Of a stretch of 64,000 nt of DNA, positions 52,500-61,674 are shown in pieces. The DNA is from Marinobacter sp. S0848L (GTDB lineage: Bacteria > Pseudomonadota > Gammaproteobacteria > Pseudomonadales > Oleiphilaceae): the NCBI RefSeq assembly GCF_023016065.1, contig NZ_JALKAQ010000005.1, positions 124,001 to 188,000 on the forward strand. The letters are read 5' to 3'. Every line of letters starts with the position of its first letter. Position 1 is the stretch's first letter. A program made the translations under genes and the position numbers. The notes below the pieces were generated by a model, which was not told the origin of the DNA, did not search any database, and was given only the letters and a program-made list of their open reading frames with translations.

Positions 52500-53374
52500 T
52501 ATTCGCCGGACTCGAGCTTGTCTTGGGTCCGAAGCTCAAAATCGCTTGCGTCATGGCGCTCATGCAGCTGTGACGACAAATCACCCCAAGCCTTGTTGAC
52601 CATCCGCCCCCGTCTTACCCCGGGGCGCTGTGCGACTTCTTCCGCCCAACGCACTACATTGGTGTAGGTGCGCGCCTCCAGAAACTCAGCCGCTTCGTAC
52701 ACCATGTTTTTCACCAGTGCGCCATACCATGGCCAGATCGCCATATCGGCGATGCTGTATTCGTCGCCGACAATATAACGATTGTCCGCCAACTGACGGT
52801 CCAGCACGTCGAGCTGTCGCTTTACTTCCATCGCGTAACGGTTGATGGGGTATTCATACTTTTCCGGCGCGTACGCATAGAAATGCCCGAAACCGCCGCC
52901 CAGAAACGGCGCACTGCCCATCTGCCAGAACAGCCAGTTTATGGTTTCCGTCCGCTTAGCCGGATCTTTCGATAAAAAGTGACCAAATTTTTCGGCCAAA
53001 TACAGCAGAATGGAGCCAGACTCGAAGACCCGAACCGCCGGGTCTGCACTCCGATCCATCAACGCCGGAATTTTGGAGTTGGGGTTCACGCCCACGAAAC
53101 CGCTGCTGAACTGATCACCCTCCATGATATTGATGATCCAGGCATCGTATTCAGCCTCTTTAATACCCAGCTCAAGCAACTCCTCGAACATGATGGTCGC
53201 TTTCACCCCATTCGGGGTTGCCAGAGAATAAAGCTGGAAAGGATGCTCGCCCACGGGCAATTCTTTGTCATGGGTGGGGCCGGCAACCGGGCGGTTAATA
53301 TTCGAAAATTTGCTTTCGCCTTCCTGCTGCCACTTCCAGACTTTAGGTGGGGTATAGGTAGGATCGCTCATCAA
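52499..53374 (-). CDS. yghU: Glutathione-dependent disulfide-bond oxidoreductase (YghU-like GST)
   Basis: The 291-residue protein belongs to the nu-class GST group that reduces disulfides and organic hydroperoxides with two glutathiones. The N-terminal extension TYTPPKVWKWQQEGESKFSNINRPVAGPTHDKELPVG is characteristic, followed by HPFQLYSLATPNGVKATIMFEE and a helical domain with GDEYSIADMAIWPWYG. ATG 53374 is followed at once by a second ATG. The adjacent gamma-glutamyltransferase also handles glutathione, although the two genes face each other. Confidence 0.92.
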   Translation of the reverse strand: MMSDPTYTPPKVWKWQQEGESKFSNINRPVAGPTHDKELPVGEHPFQLYSLATPNGVKATIMFEELLELGIKEAEYDAWIINIMEGDQFSSGFVGVNPNSKIPALMDRSADPAVRVFESGSILLYLAEKFGHFLSKDPAKRTETINWLFWQMGSAPFLGGGFGHFYAYAPEKYEYPINRYAMEVKRQLDVLDRQLADNRYIVGDEYSIADMAIWPWYGALVKNMVYEAAEFLEARTYTNVVRWAEEVAQRPGVRRGRMVNKAWGDLSSQLHERHDASDFELRTQDKLESGE

Positions 53375-53455
53375 TTGTCTCCTTAACCTGTAAACAACGA
53401 TCTGTAAACAACGATTTTTAGTTAAATTCGCTCTGGAATGACTCTAAACAATGAC

Positions 53456-53643
53456 TCAACGGGCGACCGTGGCCTCAGAAATTCCAGACAAAGCTTTCTG
53501 CAGCTTAGGCACAACCCCACATTCAGAAGCGCCGTGACGCTCCGCAATGAAAGCGGGGTCGTTGTAACCAAGCCATCGGCCGCGAACACCAACGGACTGG
53601 CCAACATGACGGCAACTGCCGCAAATGAGCGGGATATTTTCAT
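53456..53643 (-). pseudogene. DUF302 family remnant with an internal deletion
   Basis: ATG 53643, 4 nt after AAAGGAGGG, begins a signal peptide and the DUF302-type start (...LASPLVFAADGLVT). The frame then shifts: in another frame the DNA encodes WLGYNDPAFIAERHG...ECGVVPKLQKALSGISE and stops at 53456, which is the C-terminus of the same family. The middle (on the order of 80 residues) is missing. The joint falls at TGGCTTGGT, a string that would fit both the end of the N-terminal part and the start of the C-terminal part, as in deletion between short direct repeats. Confidence 0.7.
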
Positions 53644-53730
53644 AATACCCTCCTTTGTTTGCGAGCGAAGTGCCGTGGAATGGCACGAGGCTTTTAGTAA
53701 AACGACTGCTCGGTTCTGCACTTACGGGGC

Positions 53731-54063
53731 TTAAAGCGCCGTACAGCTGTCGATAATTTCGCCGGAGCTTCCCCCTGCCCGATGCTTTAGCAAAAGACCC
53801 TCCGAGTCAGACCCGGAGCCCTTCACCCACCATTCGATTCCACCGCCGACGTACCGGGCGCCACTAGCGGAAACGGCGATATCCATATCGTAGCTCGAGC
53901 CCTTGTAATGTACTTTTGCTGCCTCGGAAGACAAATAGTTAACGTCAACTGTTTCACCGCTCTCACACTCGTAGCTCTGCGCAAAGGCATCGCCTTGCTG
54001 AAAGCTTGAGCAGGCAGAAAACAAAAACACCGATGACAACAAAACCGGAACAGAAATCTTCAT
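53731..54063 (-). CDS. MliC-type lysozyme inhibitor lipoprotein
   Basis: The 110-residue lipoprotein protects peptidoglycan by blocking c-type lysozyme. A signal peptide ends with the lipobox FSAC (Cys18). The mature part has YECESGETVDVNYLSSEAAKV and MDIAVSASGARYVGGGIEWWVKG, where the SASGARY loop inserts into the lysozyme active site in known MliC proteins. A C-terminal Cys may pair with the Cys of YECE. The nitrilase gene lies 46 bp upstream on the same strand. Confidence 0.85.
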   Translation of the reverse strand: MKISVPVLLSSVFLFSACSSFQQGDAFAQSYECESGETVDVNYLSSEAAKVHYKGSSYDMDIAVSASGARYVGGGIEWWVKGSGSDSEGLLLKHRAGGSSGEIIDSCTAL

Positions 54064-54109
54064 TCAGAACACCATTTTCAATAATTAGACCGCAGAGGCA
54101 GAGCAACGA

Positions 54110-55120
54110 CTATTTACGGTTATAGCTCTCCTCATAGCGTTTAGCAGCCAGCACTCCAGCAGCTCTTCCGTGTTTTCGATAGTAACTTTTCCCACACATG
54201 TTTTGCTGATGCCAGTACGCCTTCATCAGCAAAGCATGGTCAGGAAGCCAGAATCGATCCGTAGTTTCCTCTGTTTCTGGCACCGAACCAATATCCACTT
54301 CAGATGTAACGATGCCCGGGCCCTCGCTGGTACTTCGCTGCGCCAAGATCTGGCCCCGTCCATCAACGATCTGGGTACACCCAACATAATGGGTTTCATA
54401 AGGCACCGACGCTGAAAACCCGGGGGCCAGCATGAACCCACCCGAAAACGCCCCACAGTGGGACGCTTGAACAACCGGGGCGCCAATACGCCTGGCCAAT
54501 TCGCTCGGGGCTTGCTCCGACAGGTAACGGTTATACTGCCCTAACGCTGCCAACCCACGATTTACCAGCCTGCCCCAATTCGATGGCAGGGTCCACCAGT
54601 GGGTGCCACTCATGACCAAACCAACCCGGCCTTTCAAACGCGTGGCCGTTTGATTTCGAATCAACTCCCAACAGACTGCAGCGCCTACACCACCCAAACT
54701 TGTTTGAAATACACCGTCATCCTTACCAGGGCCATAAAATGCATTTTCCCACATGGTGGGCAGATCTTTGTCATGGGTATGCATCTGGCCATCGGGCTCG
54801 ACGAAGTAATAACGGTTATAAACCTCCTCGCCCTCAGCAATCAACATGGAACCTCCAATCCAGCTGCCATACTGTTTCGCCAGGCTTACGAGCAAATCCA
54901 CAGCCTCATTGTCAGGGGGCAAAACGGCATCGTGCACACGCTGGTCAAAAGCGATGCGCGAAGTAAAGAATTCAGGAAGCGCCACCACGTCGGCCCCTGC
55001 CGTTAACGCTTCTTTGGCAAGCCGCTCAACACGTTCCAGATTGACAGACACATCACCCAATTCTGCTTCAAGCTGAACTGCCGCAATGCGCCGTCTTGCG
55101 CTCGGCATTACTTTTTCCAT
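54110..55120 (-). CDS. Carbon-nitrogen hydrolase (nitrilase superfamily)
   Basis: The 336-residue protein has the Glu-Lys-Cys triad: VALPEFFTS with Glu near 50, HDKDLPTM with Lys near 118, and GAAVCWELIR with Cys near 149. Members act as amidases, nitrilases or N-carbamoylases; this one is not assigned to a branch. The first ATG at 55120 and another 12 bp later are both possible. It is 27 bp after a small membrane protein gene and near a LysR regulator on the same strand. Confidence 0.87.
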   Translation of the reverse strand: MEKVMPSARRRIAAVQLEAELGDVSVNLERVERLAKEALTAGADVVALPEFFTSRIAFDQRVHDAVLPPDNEAVDLLVSLAKQYGSWIGGSMLIAEGEEVYNRYYFVEPDGQMHTHDKDLPTMWENAFYGPGKDDGVFQTSLGGVGAAVCWELIRNQTATRLKGRVGLVMSGTHWWTLPSNWGRLVNRGLAALGQYNRYLSEQAPSELARRIGAPVVQASHCGAFSGGFMLAPGFSASVPYETHYVGCTQIVDGRGQILAQRSTSEGPGIVTSEVDIGSVPETEETTDRFWLPDHALLMKAYWHQQNMCGKSYYRKHGRAAGVLAAKRYEESYNRK

Positions 55121-55147
55121 GTATTTTCACCAGAGAGTGTGCGAGTT

Positions 55148-55402
55148 CTAATCCAACCATCCCGAAATCTTCTTTCCCACCACAAACAGCACAGCAAGCA
55201 CAGCCAAAACACTGAGAGCCGCGGCAGGGTATCCCAGGCTTTCGGGAACGCCCATCCCCCACACTAACGTAAATGCCAAGCCTTGGAATGCCTCAACGGG
55301 CCTTTGATACACAGGCAGGTTCGAACTCGCCGTAAACAAGAAAATCAGCCCAATCAAACCAAGAATGGACGAAAAAATACCGAAGAACATGGACCTGCTC
55401 AT
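55148..55402 (-). CDS. Small membrane protein of unknown function
   Basis: The 84-residue protein has two or three hydrophobic segments: FFGIFSSILGLIGLIFLFTAS near the N-terminus and PAAALSVLAVLAVLFVVGKK near the C-terminus. I do not recognise a family. ATG 55402 follows GGAGG by 9 nt. It lies 16 bp after the LysR stop and 27 bp before the nitrilase, so the three are probably co-transcribed. Confidence 0.7.
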   Translation of the reverse strand: MSRSMFFGIFSSILGLIGLIFLFTASSNLPVYQRPVEAFQGLAFTLVWGMGVPESLGYPAAALSVLAVLAVLFVVGKKISGWLD

Positions 55403-55418
55403 AGACAGAAACCTCCGT

Positions 55419-56291
55419 TTAGAGCCACCGCTTGGCTTCAGCGATGACCGTTTCCATTCTTTTTTGGAGAGGCCTGTGGCGGAGTGAGCAAAGATAAAGC
55501 GTCTCCCTCACCGGCCGGGCCAGTTGATGGACTTTGATTAGCTCGGGCCTAGGGAAAGCCTCAACCGCATGGGCAGGCAATACGGTAAACCCCAATCCTC
55601 TGCTCACCGGCTCCAGAATCAAGCCAATCTGGTTTGAGAAACCTTTCTTCGTAAACACGCTACTGTGCTGAAACTCAATATAGTTCGAACCAAGAAGCAA
55701 ATTCGCGTGATGGCTTCCATCCGGGTGATCAATGAAGCCAAGGGCCATCAGCGTTTTCCAATCAGGGTCTTCAGTGGTCGCAGGCGTGACCAACAGCAGA
55801 GACTCTTCCGCAATGGGCGTACAACCTACCTCCGCCAAAGTCGATTTCGCTGTCATGAATCCGATATCAACGGTAGATTCGGCGATTGCCTGTTCCACAT
55901 CGGCATTGGGCGCGAACCGATAATCGATGACGAGCTTAGGATGCTTCTGCTGCAAGGCAAGCACCTGAGGGTATAACTTAAGTCCCACACTTCCCGGCGA
56001 CATGATCCGGACAGTGCCCTCATACGGTGGGTCTTCCACAACAGTCTGTTCCAGGTTGGACAAAGCGAGAAGAACACCCTGAGCGTCCGCGTACAGACGT
56101 TCACCCGCTCCCGACAATGAAAACTGCTTTCCTTGCCGCAATAGCAATTCTGTGCCGAGCTGTTCCTCCAATTTGCGCACATGCTGACTTACCCCTGACT
56201 GCGTCATGTGGAGACGCTCCGCAGTACGCGTGAAATGCCCCTCTTCAACGAGTATGCAAAAACTGCGCAACCAGTTAACATTAATCATCAC
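55419..56291 (-). CDS. LysR family transcriptional regulator
   Basis: The 290-residue regulator has the winged helix at 1-60 ([40 protein letters not shown]) and an effector-binding domain beyond 90 ([25 protein letters not shown]). It is divergent from a VOC-family gene 90 bp away; by the usual rule for LysR proteins it probably controls that gene and itself. A palindrome AATTAT-N8-ATAATT lies in the gap. The ligand is unknown. Confidence 0.93.
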   Translation of the reverse strand: MMINVNWLRSFCILVEEGHFTRTAERLHMTQSGVSQHVRKLEEQLGTELLLRQGKQFSLSGAGERLYADAQGVLLALSNLEQTVVEDPPYEGTVRIMSPGSVGLKLYPQVLALQQKHPKLVIDYRFAPNADVEQAIAESTVDIGFMTAKSTLAEVGCTPIAEESLLLVTPATTEDPDWKTLMALGFIDHPDGSHHANLLLGSNYIEFQHSSVFTKKGFSNQIGLILEPVSRGLGFTVLPAHAVEAFPRPELIKVHQLARPVRETLYLCSLRHRPLQKRMETVIAEAKRWL

Positions 56292-56304
56292 AAACCCTAA
56301 TCAA

Positions 56305-56324
56305 AATTATGACAAATGATAATT
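56305..56324. promoter_or_regulatory. Candidate LysR operator
   Basis: AATTAT-N8-ATAATT is a perfect 6-bp inverted repeat, 14 bp from the lysR start and 58 bp before the VOC gene. Its size and position suit a LysR T-N11-A box, but the region is AT-rich and the match may be chance. Confidence 0.4.
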
Positions 56325-56381
56325 ATACGTTATCAACCAACCTCTGTAACCTGCTCTTAATTCACAAACGGAGGACAAGCA

Positions 56382-56882
56382 ATGAGCTACGTTTATCCAA
56401 GAAATTTTTCACACATTGGCATATCCGTACCGGACCTGGAGCAAGCCGTTAAGTTCTATACGGATGTTCTGGGCTGGTATTTGATTATGAAACCCACCGA
56501 GATCGAAGAAGACGACAGCGCCATTGGCGAAATGTGCACGGAAGTGTTTGGAAAAGGCTGGGGAAGTTTCCGGATCGCCCATTTGTCTACCGGCGACCGA
56601 ATTGGTGTAGAGCTGTTTCAGTTCAGAAACCAAACCAATCCTGAAGACAATTTCGAGTACTGGAAGACCGGCATTTTCCACTTCTGTGTGCAAGACCCGA
56701 ACGTTGAGGAACTGGCGGAGCGCATTGTAGCCGCGGGGGGCAAACGCCGCATGGAGAAACCACGCTACTACTATCCGGGCGAAAAGCCCTACCGCATGAT
56801 TTACATGGAAGATCCGTTCGGTAACATTCTGGAGATCTATAGCCACAGTTATGAGCTGATCTACAGTGAGGGCGCGTACTGA
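56382..56882 (+). CDS. VOC family (glyoxalase/dioxygenase fold) protein
   Basis: The 166-residue protein has two beta-alpha-beta-beta-beta modules: NFSHIGISVPDLEQAVKFYTDVLGW, with the first metal-binding His, then GIFHFCVQDPNVEELAERIVAAGG and YMEDPFGNILEIYSHS, with the second His and Glu. Such proteins are metal-dependent lyases, dioxygenases or resistance proteins; the chemistry is not evident. ATG 56382 follows GGAGG by 7 nt. The divergent LysR gene is its probable regulator. Confidence 0.87.
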   Translation: MSYVYPRNFSHIGISVPDLEQAVKFYTDVLGWYLIMKPTEIEEDDSAIGEMCTEVFGKGWGSFRIAHLSTGDRIGVELFQFRNQTNPEDNFEYWKTGIFHFCVQDPNVEELAERIVAAGGKRRMEKPRYYYPGEKPYRMIYMEDPFGNILEIYSHSYELIYSEGAY

Positions 56883-56957
56883 TTCGCCGCCCCGCGGGGA
56901 ATCTAAAACGGTCAGTGGCGCAGGTGCATTGAGACACCTGCCAACCACCGTTATGTG

Positions 56958-57386
56958 CTACTTGACCGTGATGGTGATCTTGTCGGAGACCACGGGCGTG
57001 CTATGAGGCACGTGGGCATGGTTACCCAATAACAACTGCAAGGTGTGAGTACCGGGGGCAAGCTCGATTTCGGTTTCCGTCTGGCCGCCGCCAAAGTGTT
57101 TGATCTTATCCGTAGCCGGCAACGGCTTACTTAAATCAGCCGGCACATCAGTATCAATTAAAAGGTGGTGATGCCCGGTGTTTTTCTTATCAATACCGGC
57201 TGGCGCCACGCCCATATTGCGAAGGCCGAAAACCACTTTAACGGTTTGCCCAACTGTCGCCCCATCGCTGGGCTGAACGAAGTAAACTTCCGCTTTGTCT
57301 GGCGCTTCCGACATCATGCTTCCAGCGAAAGTCATCATCGGTGCAACCAGCAATGCCGACAACAAGGTCATAGTGCTTTTTTTCAT
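56958..57386 (-). CDS. DUF4399 domain protein, exported
   Basis: The 142-residue protein has a signal peptide (MKKSTMTLLSALLVAPMMTFAG) and the DUF4399 pattern: VYFVQPSDGATVGQTVKVVFGLRNMGVAPAG, then NTGHHHLLID and a histidine-rich LLLGNHAHVPHSTPV end. The His clusters suggest metal binding, but the family function is not known. GGAG stands 6 nt before ATG 57386. It is convergent with the VOC gene. Confidence 0.87.
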   Translation of the reverse strand: MKKSTMTLLSALLVAPMMTFAGSMMSEAPDKAEVYFVQPSDGATVGQTVKVVFGLRNMGVAPAGIDKKNTGHHHLLIDTDVPADLSKPLPATDKIKHFGGGQTETEIELAPGTHTLQLLLGNHAHVPHSTPVVSDKITITVK

Positions 57387-57501
57387 GCCGCTCTCCCTTA
57401 TCTCCGTTTATTACCCTCTGTGTTGATAAAGACCACAAAGCCTGACCAACAACATAACAAGGCTAGACCAAGATGAGCACCGCTGCCTAACCGAAGGAGC
57501 G

Positions 57502-57849
57502 TTACTCTGGAACGGCAAATACAGCGTCAGTTTTAGCCGCCATAATAAAATCATTTCGATGCAGGCCGCCGATGGCGTGAGTCCACCAGCTGACCGTCAC
57601 CTTGCCGTATTCCAAAAGAACAGCGGGGTGGTGATTTTGCGCCTCGGCCACGTCCCCCACTCGATTCGTGAAAACCAGAGCTTGGGCAAAGTTCTTAAAC
57701 TTGAACACTTTCCTCAGCGTTTCTTCCCCCTCGGTATCTACAATGCTCCAATCCGGAATCTGCTCGTGCAGAAGACCCCTTTCTGCATCGGTCACCTTGG
57801 GCGCGCCTTTATGGCACGCCTCGCACTGTTGCTTTGCCAGTTCACTCAC
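57502..57849 (-). CDS. phhB: Pterin-4-alpha-carbinolamine dehydratase
   Basis: The 115-residue enzyme recycles the pterin cofactor of phenylalanine hydroxylase. The active-site line [28 protein letters not shown] is present with its histidines. Start GTG 57849 is 7 nt after GGAGG, better than an ATG at 57864. An N-terminal CEACHKGAP is usual in this group. phhA is not in the window. The M14 peptidase gene ends 27 bp upstream on the same strand. Confidence 0.92.
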   Translation of the reverse strand: MSELAKQQCEACHKGAPKVTDAERGLLHEQIPDWSIVDTEGEETLRKVFKFKNFAQALVFTNRVGDVAEAQNHHPAVLLEYGKVTVSWWTHAIGGLHRNDFIMAAKTDAVFAVPE

Positions 57850-57876
57850 AGCCCTTCCTCCCACATCATCGTGCGT

Positions 57877-58800
57877 TTACCGGTTCGCGATCGCGTAACC
57901 AATTCCCGAGCACACGGCAGCAACCTGCGCCGCATTGCACTGGTCAGGTGTCGCCCTTGAACTGTCGGGATAAACCTCCGTTGTGGTCCGGTATGGGGCG
58001 TTCGTGATGCCCGCACATAGCCCGAGCTGTTTGAGCGGGTATTGGATTACACCACGCGACGTGACCGGCGAGCCGAAGATCTCGCCTTTCTCATCGGCAG
58101 GTGCGATATGAGTTACCTGCTCCACCGCTTCTATGATTGCCTGCTGAAATTCCGGCTGCGGATTTTCACTGTCATCGACCAGATAGAAACCGTCTGGTAT
58201 ATCGCCCGGTTCAAATGGCTTGCCGTCTCGGGCTGCCAGTGCGGGACGAAATTCGGTTTCGTCGGTATCGGTGGTTTCATGCAGGTCCATGTGCAACAGC
58301 GCACGATCACGAATCGGCGCGACCAAACGCATCAGGGCTGCCGATTCCCCCGCGGGGCTGTCTTCATGGAAAGAACGGTTGGGATCGACTGCGTCTGCGT
58401 TCCAACGATGGACACGCTCGTATGCCCAAGGGCTGACACACGGTGCAACCAAAAGATTCACACGACCCGCGTAATCTGCGGCATACTGCTCAACAAACTG
58501 CAGTGCACCGTGCACCCCACTGGTTTCATAGCCATGCACCCCGCCGGTGATCAGCACAATCGGCAGATCGTCATTCCAATCGCGACTGCGAATCGCCATC
58601 AGCGGATAGCGCTCAGAGCCATACTCCAAACGTCCGTATTCCTCTACGTCAAAATCCGCTTTCAGCCGCTCGATGACGCTCAACACTTCCGATTCATAGC
58701 TGCGCTGCCGAGACTGTTGTGACAACCATTCAGCACGTTCCTCATCGCCCCACGGTGTTCCGGGCGTACCTATGGGGTAAGAGTCAGGGGCTGTATTCAT
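57877..58800 (-). CDS. M14 family metallocarboxypeptidase
   Basis: The 307-residue protein has the zinc and catalytic features of the M14/aspartoacylase-like group: GGVHGYETSG with His and Glu, DPNRSF with the substrate Arg, HMDLHET with the third zinc ligand, and TTEVYP with the catalytic Glu. No signal peptide is visible, so it is likely cytoplasmic. It could trim peptides or small acyl amino acids. AGGAG stands 9 nt before ATG 58800. Confidence 0.85.
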   Translation of the reverse strand: MNTAPDSYPIGTPGTPWGDEERAEWLSQQSRQRSYESEVLSVIERLKADFDVEEYGRLEYGSERYPLMAIRSRDWNDDLPIVLITGGVHGYETSGVHGALQFVEQYAADYAGRVNLLVAPCVSPWAYERVHRWNADAVDPNRSFHEDSPAGESAALMRLVAPIRDRALLHMDLHETTDTDETEFRPALAARDGKPFEPGDIPDGFYLVDDSENPQPEFQQAIIEAVEQVTHIAPADEKGEIFGSPVTSRGVIQYPLKQLGLCAGITNAPYRTTTEVYPDSSRATPDQCNAAQVAAVCSGIGYAIANR

Positions 58801-58840
58801 GGCTAATTTCTCCTGCGGTGACTAAATAGTTGCGGGTATT

Positions 58841-59980
58841 CTAACACTTGCAGACAAGGCGCAGCAGGCGACCTCCTGAGCCATCCTCCAAAACCCACAG
58901 CGCACCTTCAGGACCCACTTCAACCTCTCGAATACGCTCCCCCATGTCGAAACGCTCAACTTCTTCGGCTTCCTGACCGTCAATTCGGATTCGTAACAGA
59001 GATTCAGAGCGCAGACCTCCGATAAAAGCCTGACCTTGCCAGTCGGGAAACATCGAACCGTCGTAGAGCACCAAGCCAGAAGGAGCTACTGTAGGCACCC
59101 AATAGACCTCCGGCGCTTTGAACTCGGGGCGCGTGTCGTGATCAGGAATGGGAAAGCCGGAGTAATGATCCCCCCAGGAAACCAGAGGCCAGCCGTAATT
59201 CTCGCCGGCCACTGTCAGATTCAGTTCATCGCCGTGTCTGGGGCCCATTTCGTGGGTCCACAGCTGCCCCTGATTGTCGAACGCTATACCGAGCACATTG
59301 CGATGCCCGAGCGACCAAAAAGATTTTGCGAGCTCTCCCTTCTCCTGAAACGGATTGTCCTCTGGAATGGAGCCGTCCGGATGAATCCGGATTACCTTGC
59401 CCAGATTCTGATCCCAATGCTGTGCCGGCTCGAGTTTTTGCCGGTCACCTGAGGTGATAAACAAATGCCCGTCAGGACCAAATGCAAGTCGATGGGAGTA
59501 ATGCCCGCCGCCGGAAACCTTCGGAGTCTGGCGCCAGATGACTTCGAGGTTTTCAAGTGCGGGCGGGTCCGCCTCAAGACTAAGCGTGGCCCGGGCAACC
59601 GCAGCGCCTTTGATCCTCCAAGGCCCTTCCTCTGCATACGATAGATAGACCCAGCGATTCTCCTGAAAGTTCGGATGAAGAACAACGTCCCCCAAGCCAC
59701 CCTGCCCGCCATAAGCCACCTCGGGCACCCCCCGAACGGCTTGCTTACTGCGATCTTGCAGTCGGACCAGATTCAAAACACCAGATTTTTCAGTAATGAG
59801 AAGCCGCCCATCCGGAAGAAAGGTCATGGCCCAAGGTTCATCAAATTTGCCATAACTCTCAGCAATAAAACTCGAACCCGTATTCCCTTGAATGACACGC
59901 TCATCAGAATCCCCAAGGGCACTGGAGCAAAACAAAGCCAAAATCAGGAAAAGCCACGGTATTGATCGCGATGATTTCAT
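58841..59980 (-). CDS. PQQ-dependent sugar dehydrogenase (YliI/Asd type)
   Basis: The 379-residue periplasmic six-bladed propeller oxidises aldose sugars. The start is ATG 59980 behind GAGG (6 nt); a long upstream extension to 60142 is open but lacks a ribosome site. A signal peptide ([18 protein letters not shown]) follows. Family lines seen are [54 protein letters not shown] and [17 protein letters not shown] synthesis genes are not in the window. Confidence 0.9.
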   Translation of the reverse strand: MKSSRSIPWLFLILALFCSSALGDSDERVIQGNTGSSFIAESYGKFDEPWAMTFLPDGRLLITEKSGVLNLVRLQDRSKQAVRGVPEVAYGGQGGLGDVVLHPNFQENRWVYLSYAEEGPWRIKGAAVARATLSLEADPPALENLEVIWRQTPKVSGGGHYSHRLAFGPDGHLFITSGDRQKLEPAQHWDQNLGKVIRIHPDGSIPEDNPFQEKGELAKSFWSLGHRNVLGIAFDNQGQLWTHEMGPRHGDELNLTVAGENYGWPLVSWGDHYSGFPIPDHDTRPEFKAPEVYWVPTVAPSGLVLYDGSMFPDWQGQAFIGGLRSESLLRIRIDGQEAEEVERFDMGERIREVEVGPEGALWVLEDGSGGRLLRLVCKC

Positions 59981-60159
59981 CATTCGCCTCACATCAAAGG
60001 TGAGCAGGTGAAAAAAACAAGTATGGAACAACATTAGCAAAGCAGCTACGACGACACACCAACTCTGCGCGAATATGCCCAACAGGTTCATTAAGCTTAT
60101 AATTGTTCGCTCAGCCAAATCCCTTCTACACTCTATTTTCAAGCCCCGGGCCCATTACT

Positions 60160-61089
60160 GTGAGCAGCCATCATCGACGTAAAAACCAAGCCAAGCCTGT
60201 TCGCAAGAACCTGCACCCGAAGAACCGCCACAATCACGGCTATGACTTCCCTGCATTGGTAGAGCGTCATCCTGCGCTCACACATTATGTAAAGACAAAT
60301 GCGCACGGTAATCTGTCCATCGACTTCGCAGATCCTCTAGCGGTAAAAACCCTCAACGCCGCGCTGCTAAGCCACTATTACAATATCGTCGGCTGGGATA
60401 TTCCGGAAGGCGCTCTTTGTCCTCCCATCCCCGGCCGGGCCGACTACATCCACTACGTAGCCGACTTGCCCGGGCTTGAAAAAGCCAATATCAAACTACT
60501 GGACATTGGCACGGGCGCGAACGGAATTTACCCGCTATTAGCCTGCCAGATATACGGCTGGCAATGTGTCGGCAGCGACATCAACACTCAGTCGCTGGCA
60601 AACGTAACCGAAATCATCGCCCGCAACCCATCACTCAAAGAACAGATCTCACTGCGTACACAACCCGATAAAAACCATATTTTTGAAGGCATCATTCAGG
60701 CCGGAGAATTCTTTGACGTCAGCGTATGCAACCCACCCTTTCATGCCTCGCTCGATGAAGCCCTGAAAGGGAGTCAGCTCAAACTGAATAACCTGGCTCG
60801 CAGCCGCGGTGAACAAAAAGCCCGAAGCCAATCCCCTACTCTGAATTTCGGCGGCATGGGAGCAGAGCTTTGGTGTAAAGGCGGGGAGCAGCTGTTTCTT
60901 AAAAAGCTCATAAAAGAGAGCGTAGCGTATTCCAAACAATGCCGGTGGTTTACCAGTCTGGTATCAAAGGCTGACAACGTTAAGCCGGCAACGAAATTGA
61001 TTCGCAAGCTCGGGGCGGTAGATGTTCGGGAAATAGAAATGACACAGGGGAACAAAGTAACGAGAGTGCTGGCCTGGACCTTCATGTAA
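60160..61089 (+). CDS. rlmF: 23S rRNA (adenine(1618)-N6)-methyltransferase
   Basis: The 309-residue enzyme methylates A1618 of 23S rRNA. The N-terminus KNLHPKNRHNHGYDFPAL, the SAM motif LDIGTGANGIYPLLACQIYGW, VGSDIN and the catalytic NPPFHASLDEA are typical. GTG 60160 is taken as the start because it matches the family length; the frame is open to a TTG at 60103. Neither has a strong ribosome site. The 3' end overlaps the open frame of an LpxR-like remnant on the other strand. Confidence 0.92.
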   Translation: MSSHHRRKNQAKPVRKNLHPKNRHNHGYDFPALVERHPALTHYVKTNAHGNLSIDFADPLAVKTLNAALLSHYYNIVGWDIPEGALCPPIPGRADYIHYVADLPGLEKANIKLLDIGTGANGIYPLLACQIYGWQCVGSDINTQSLANVTEIIARNPSLKEQISLRTQPDKNHIFEGIIQAGEFFDVSVCNPPFHASLDEALKGSQLKLNNLARSRGEQKARSQSPTLNFGGMGAELWCKGGEQLFLKKLIKESVAYSKQCRWFTSLVSKADNVKPATKLIRKLGAVDVREIEMTQGNKVTRVLAWTFM

Positions 61090-61359
61090 CGCCACCCATG
61101 CGGCGAAGGCCACTCCTCCCACCGCATGCACGAGCTTATCCAGATTCTGGCTCACCCGAGCGGCTGGGTTATTGAGAAAATTTCGAGAATTTGACGCGTA
61201 AGTGACCGCCAGCCCTGCGGTGTAGTCCCTGTCAGTTTGGGTCGGCGCAAAAAGATCGTTATCGGTAGACACCGCCAACACCGAGTCAGCAGACTGTGCA
61301 GAAGCTGAGAACAAAAAAGCGGCCGAAGCCAAGATAGATGTGATGTGTTGAAAGCGCAA
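60964..61359 (-). pseudogene. LpxR-like (DUF2219) lipid A deacylase, truncated remnant
   Basis: From TTG 61359 (6 nt after CGGAG) the product has a signal peptide (SILASAAFLFSASAQSAD) and then SVLAVSTDNDLFAPTQTDRDYTAGLAVTYAS, the N-terminus of the LpxR outer-membrane barrel family with its Asn-Asp and Asp-Tyr-Thr lines. Similarity fades before 61090, where the frame runs antisense into rlmF and ends at 60964. The family is normally near 300 residues, so most of the barrel and the catalytic His/Ser are missing. The remains of a once longer gene cut at the rlmF side. Confidence 0.55.
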
Positions 61360-61392
61360 AGCCAACTCCGAGAAGTAGTGAACCCGAACCAA

Positions 61393-61674
61393 GTTGGCGT
61401 GTATTTTTATAAAGCTTTCAGCACAGAACTAATCAAAGCGACGTATTGAAAACATCACCTATAATTATATGTAAGCATATTTACGGACAAAAAAACCTCC
61501 CCCAAGAAAACGATCTGAAAAAACCACAACAAAACATCACTGTGCGTGATGTAACCCATGCCAACTGACAATTATTCGGGCGCACTCCAGAGGCGCATAC
61601 TTCGCTGCATCTGATCCGGATTCACCGGGCGATTCAGAGAAAGATTCAAACCAACTTATTCTGGAGATACCGAC
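61393..61674. other. Intergenic region before the small exported protein
   Basis: These 282 bp are AT-rich with no supported gene. They should hold the promoter of the 61675 gene; no -35/-10 pair was convincing. Confidence 0.5.
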
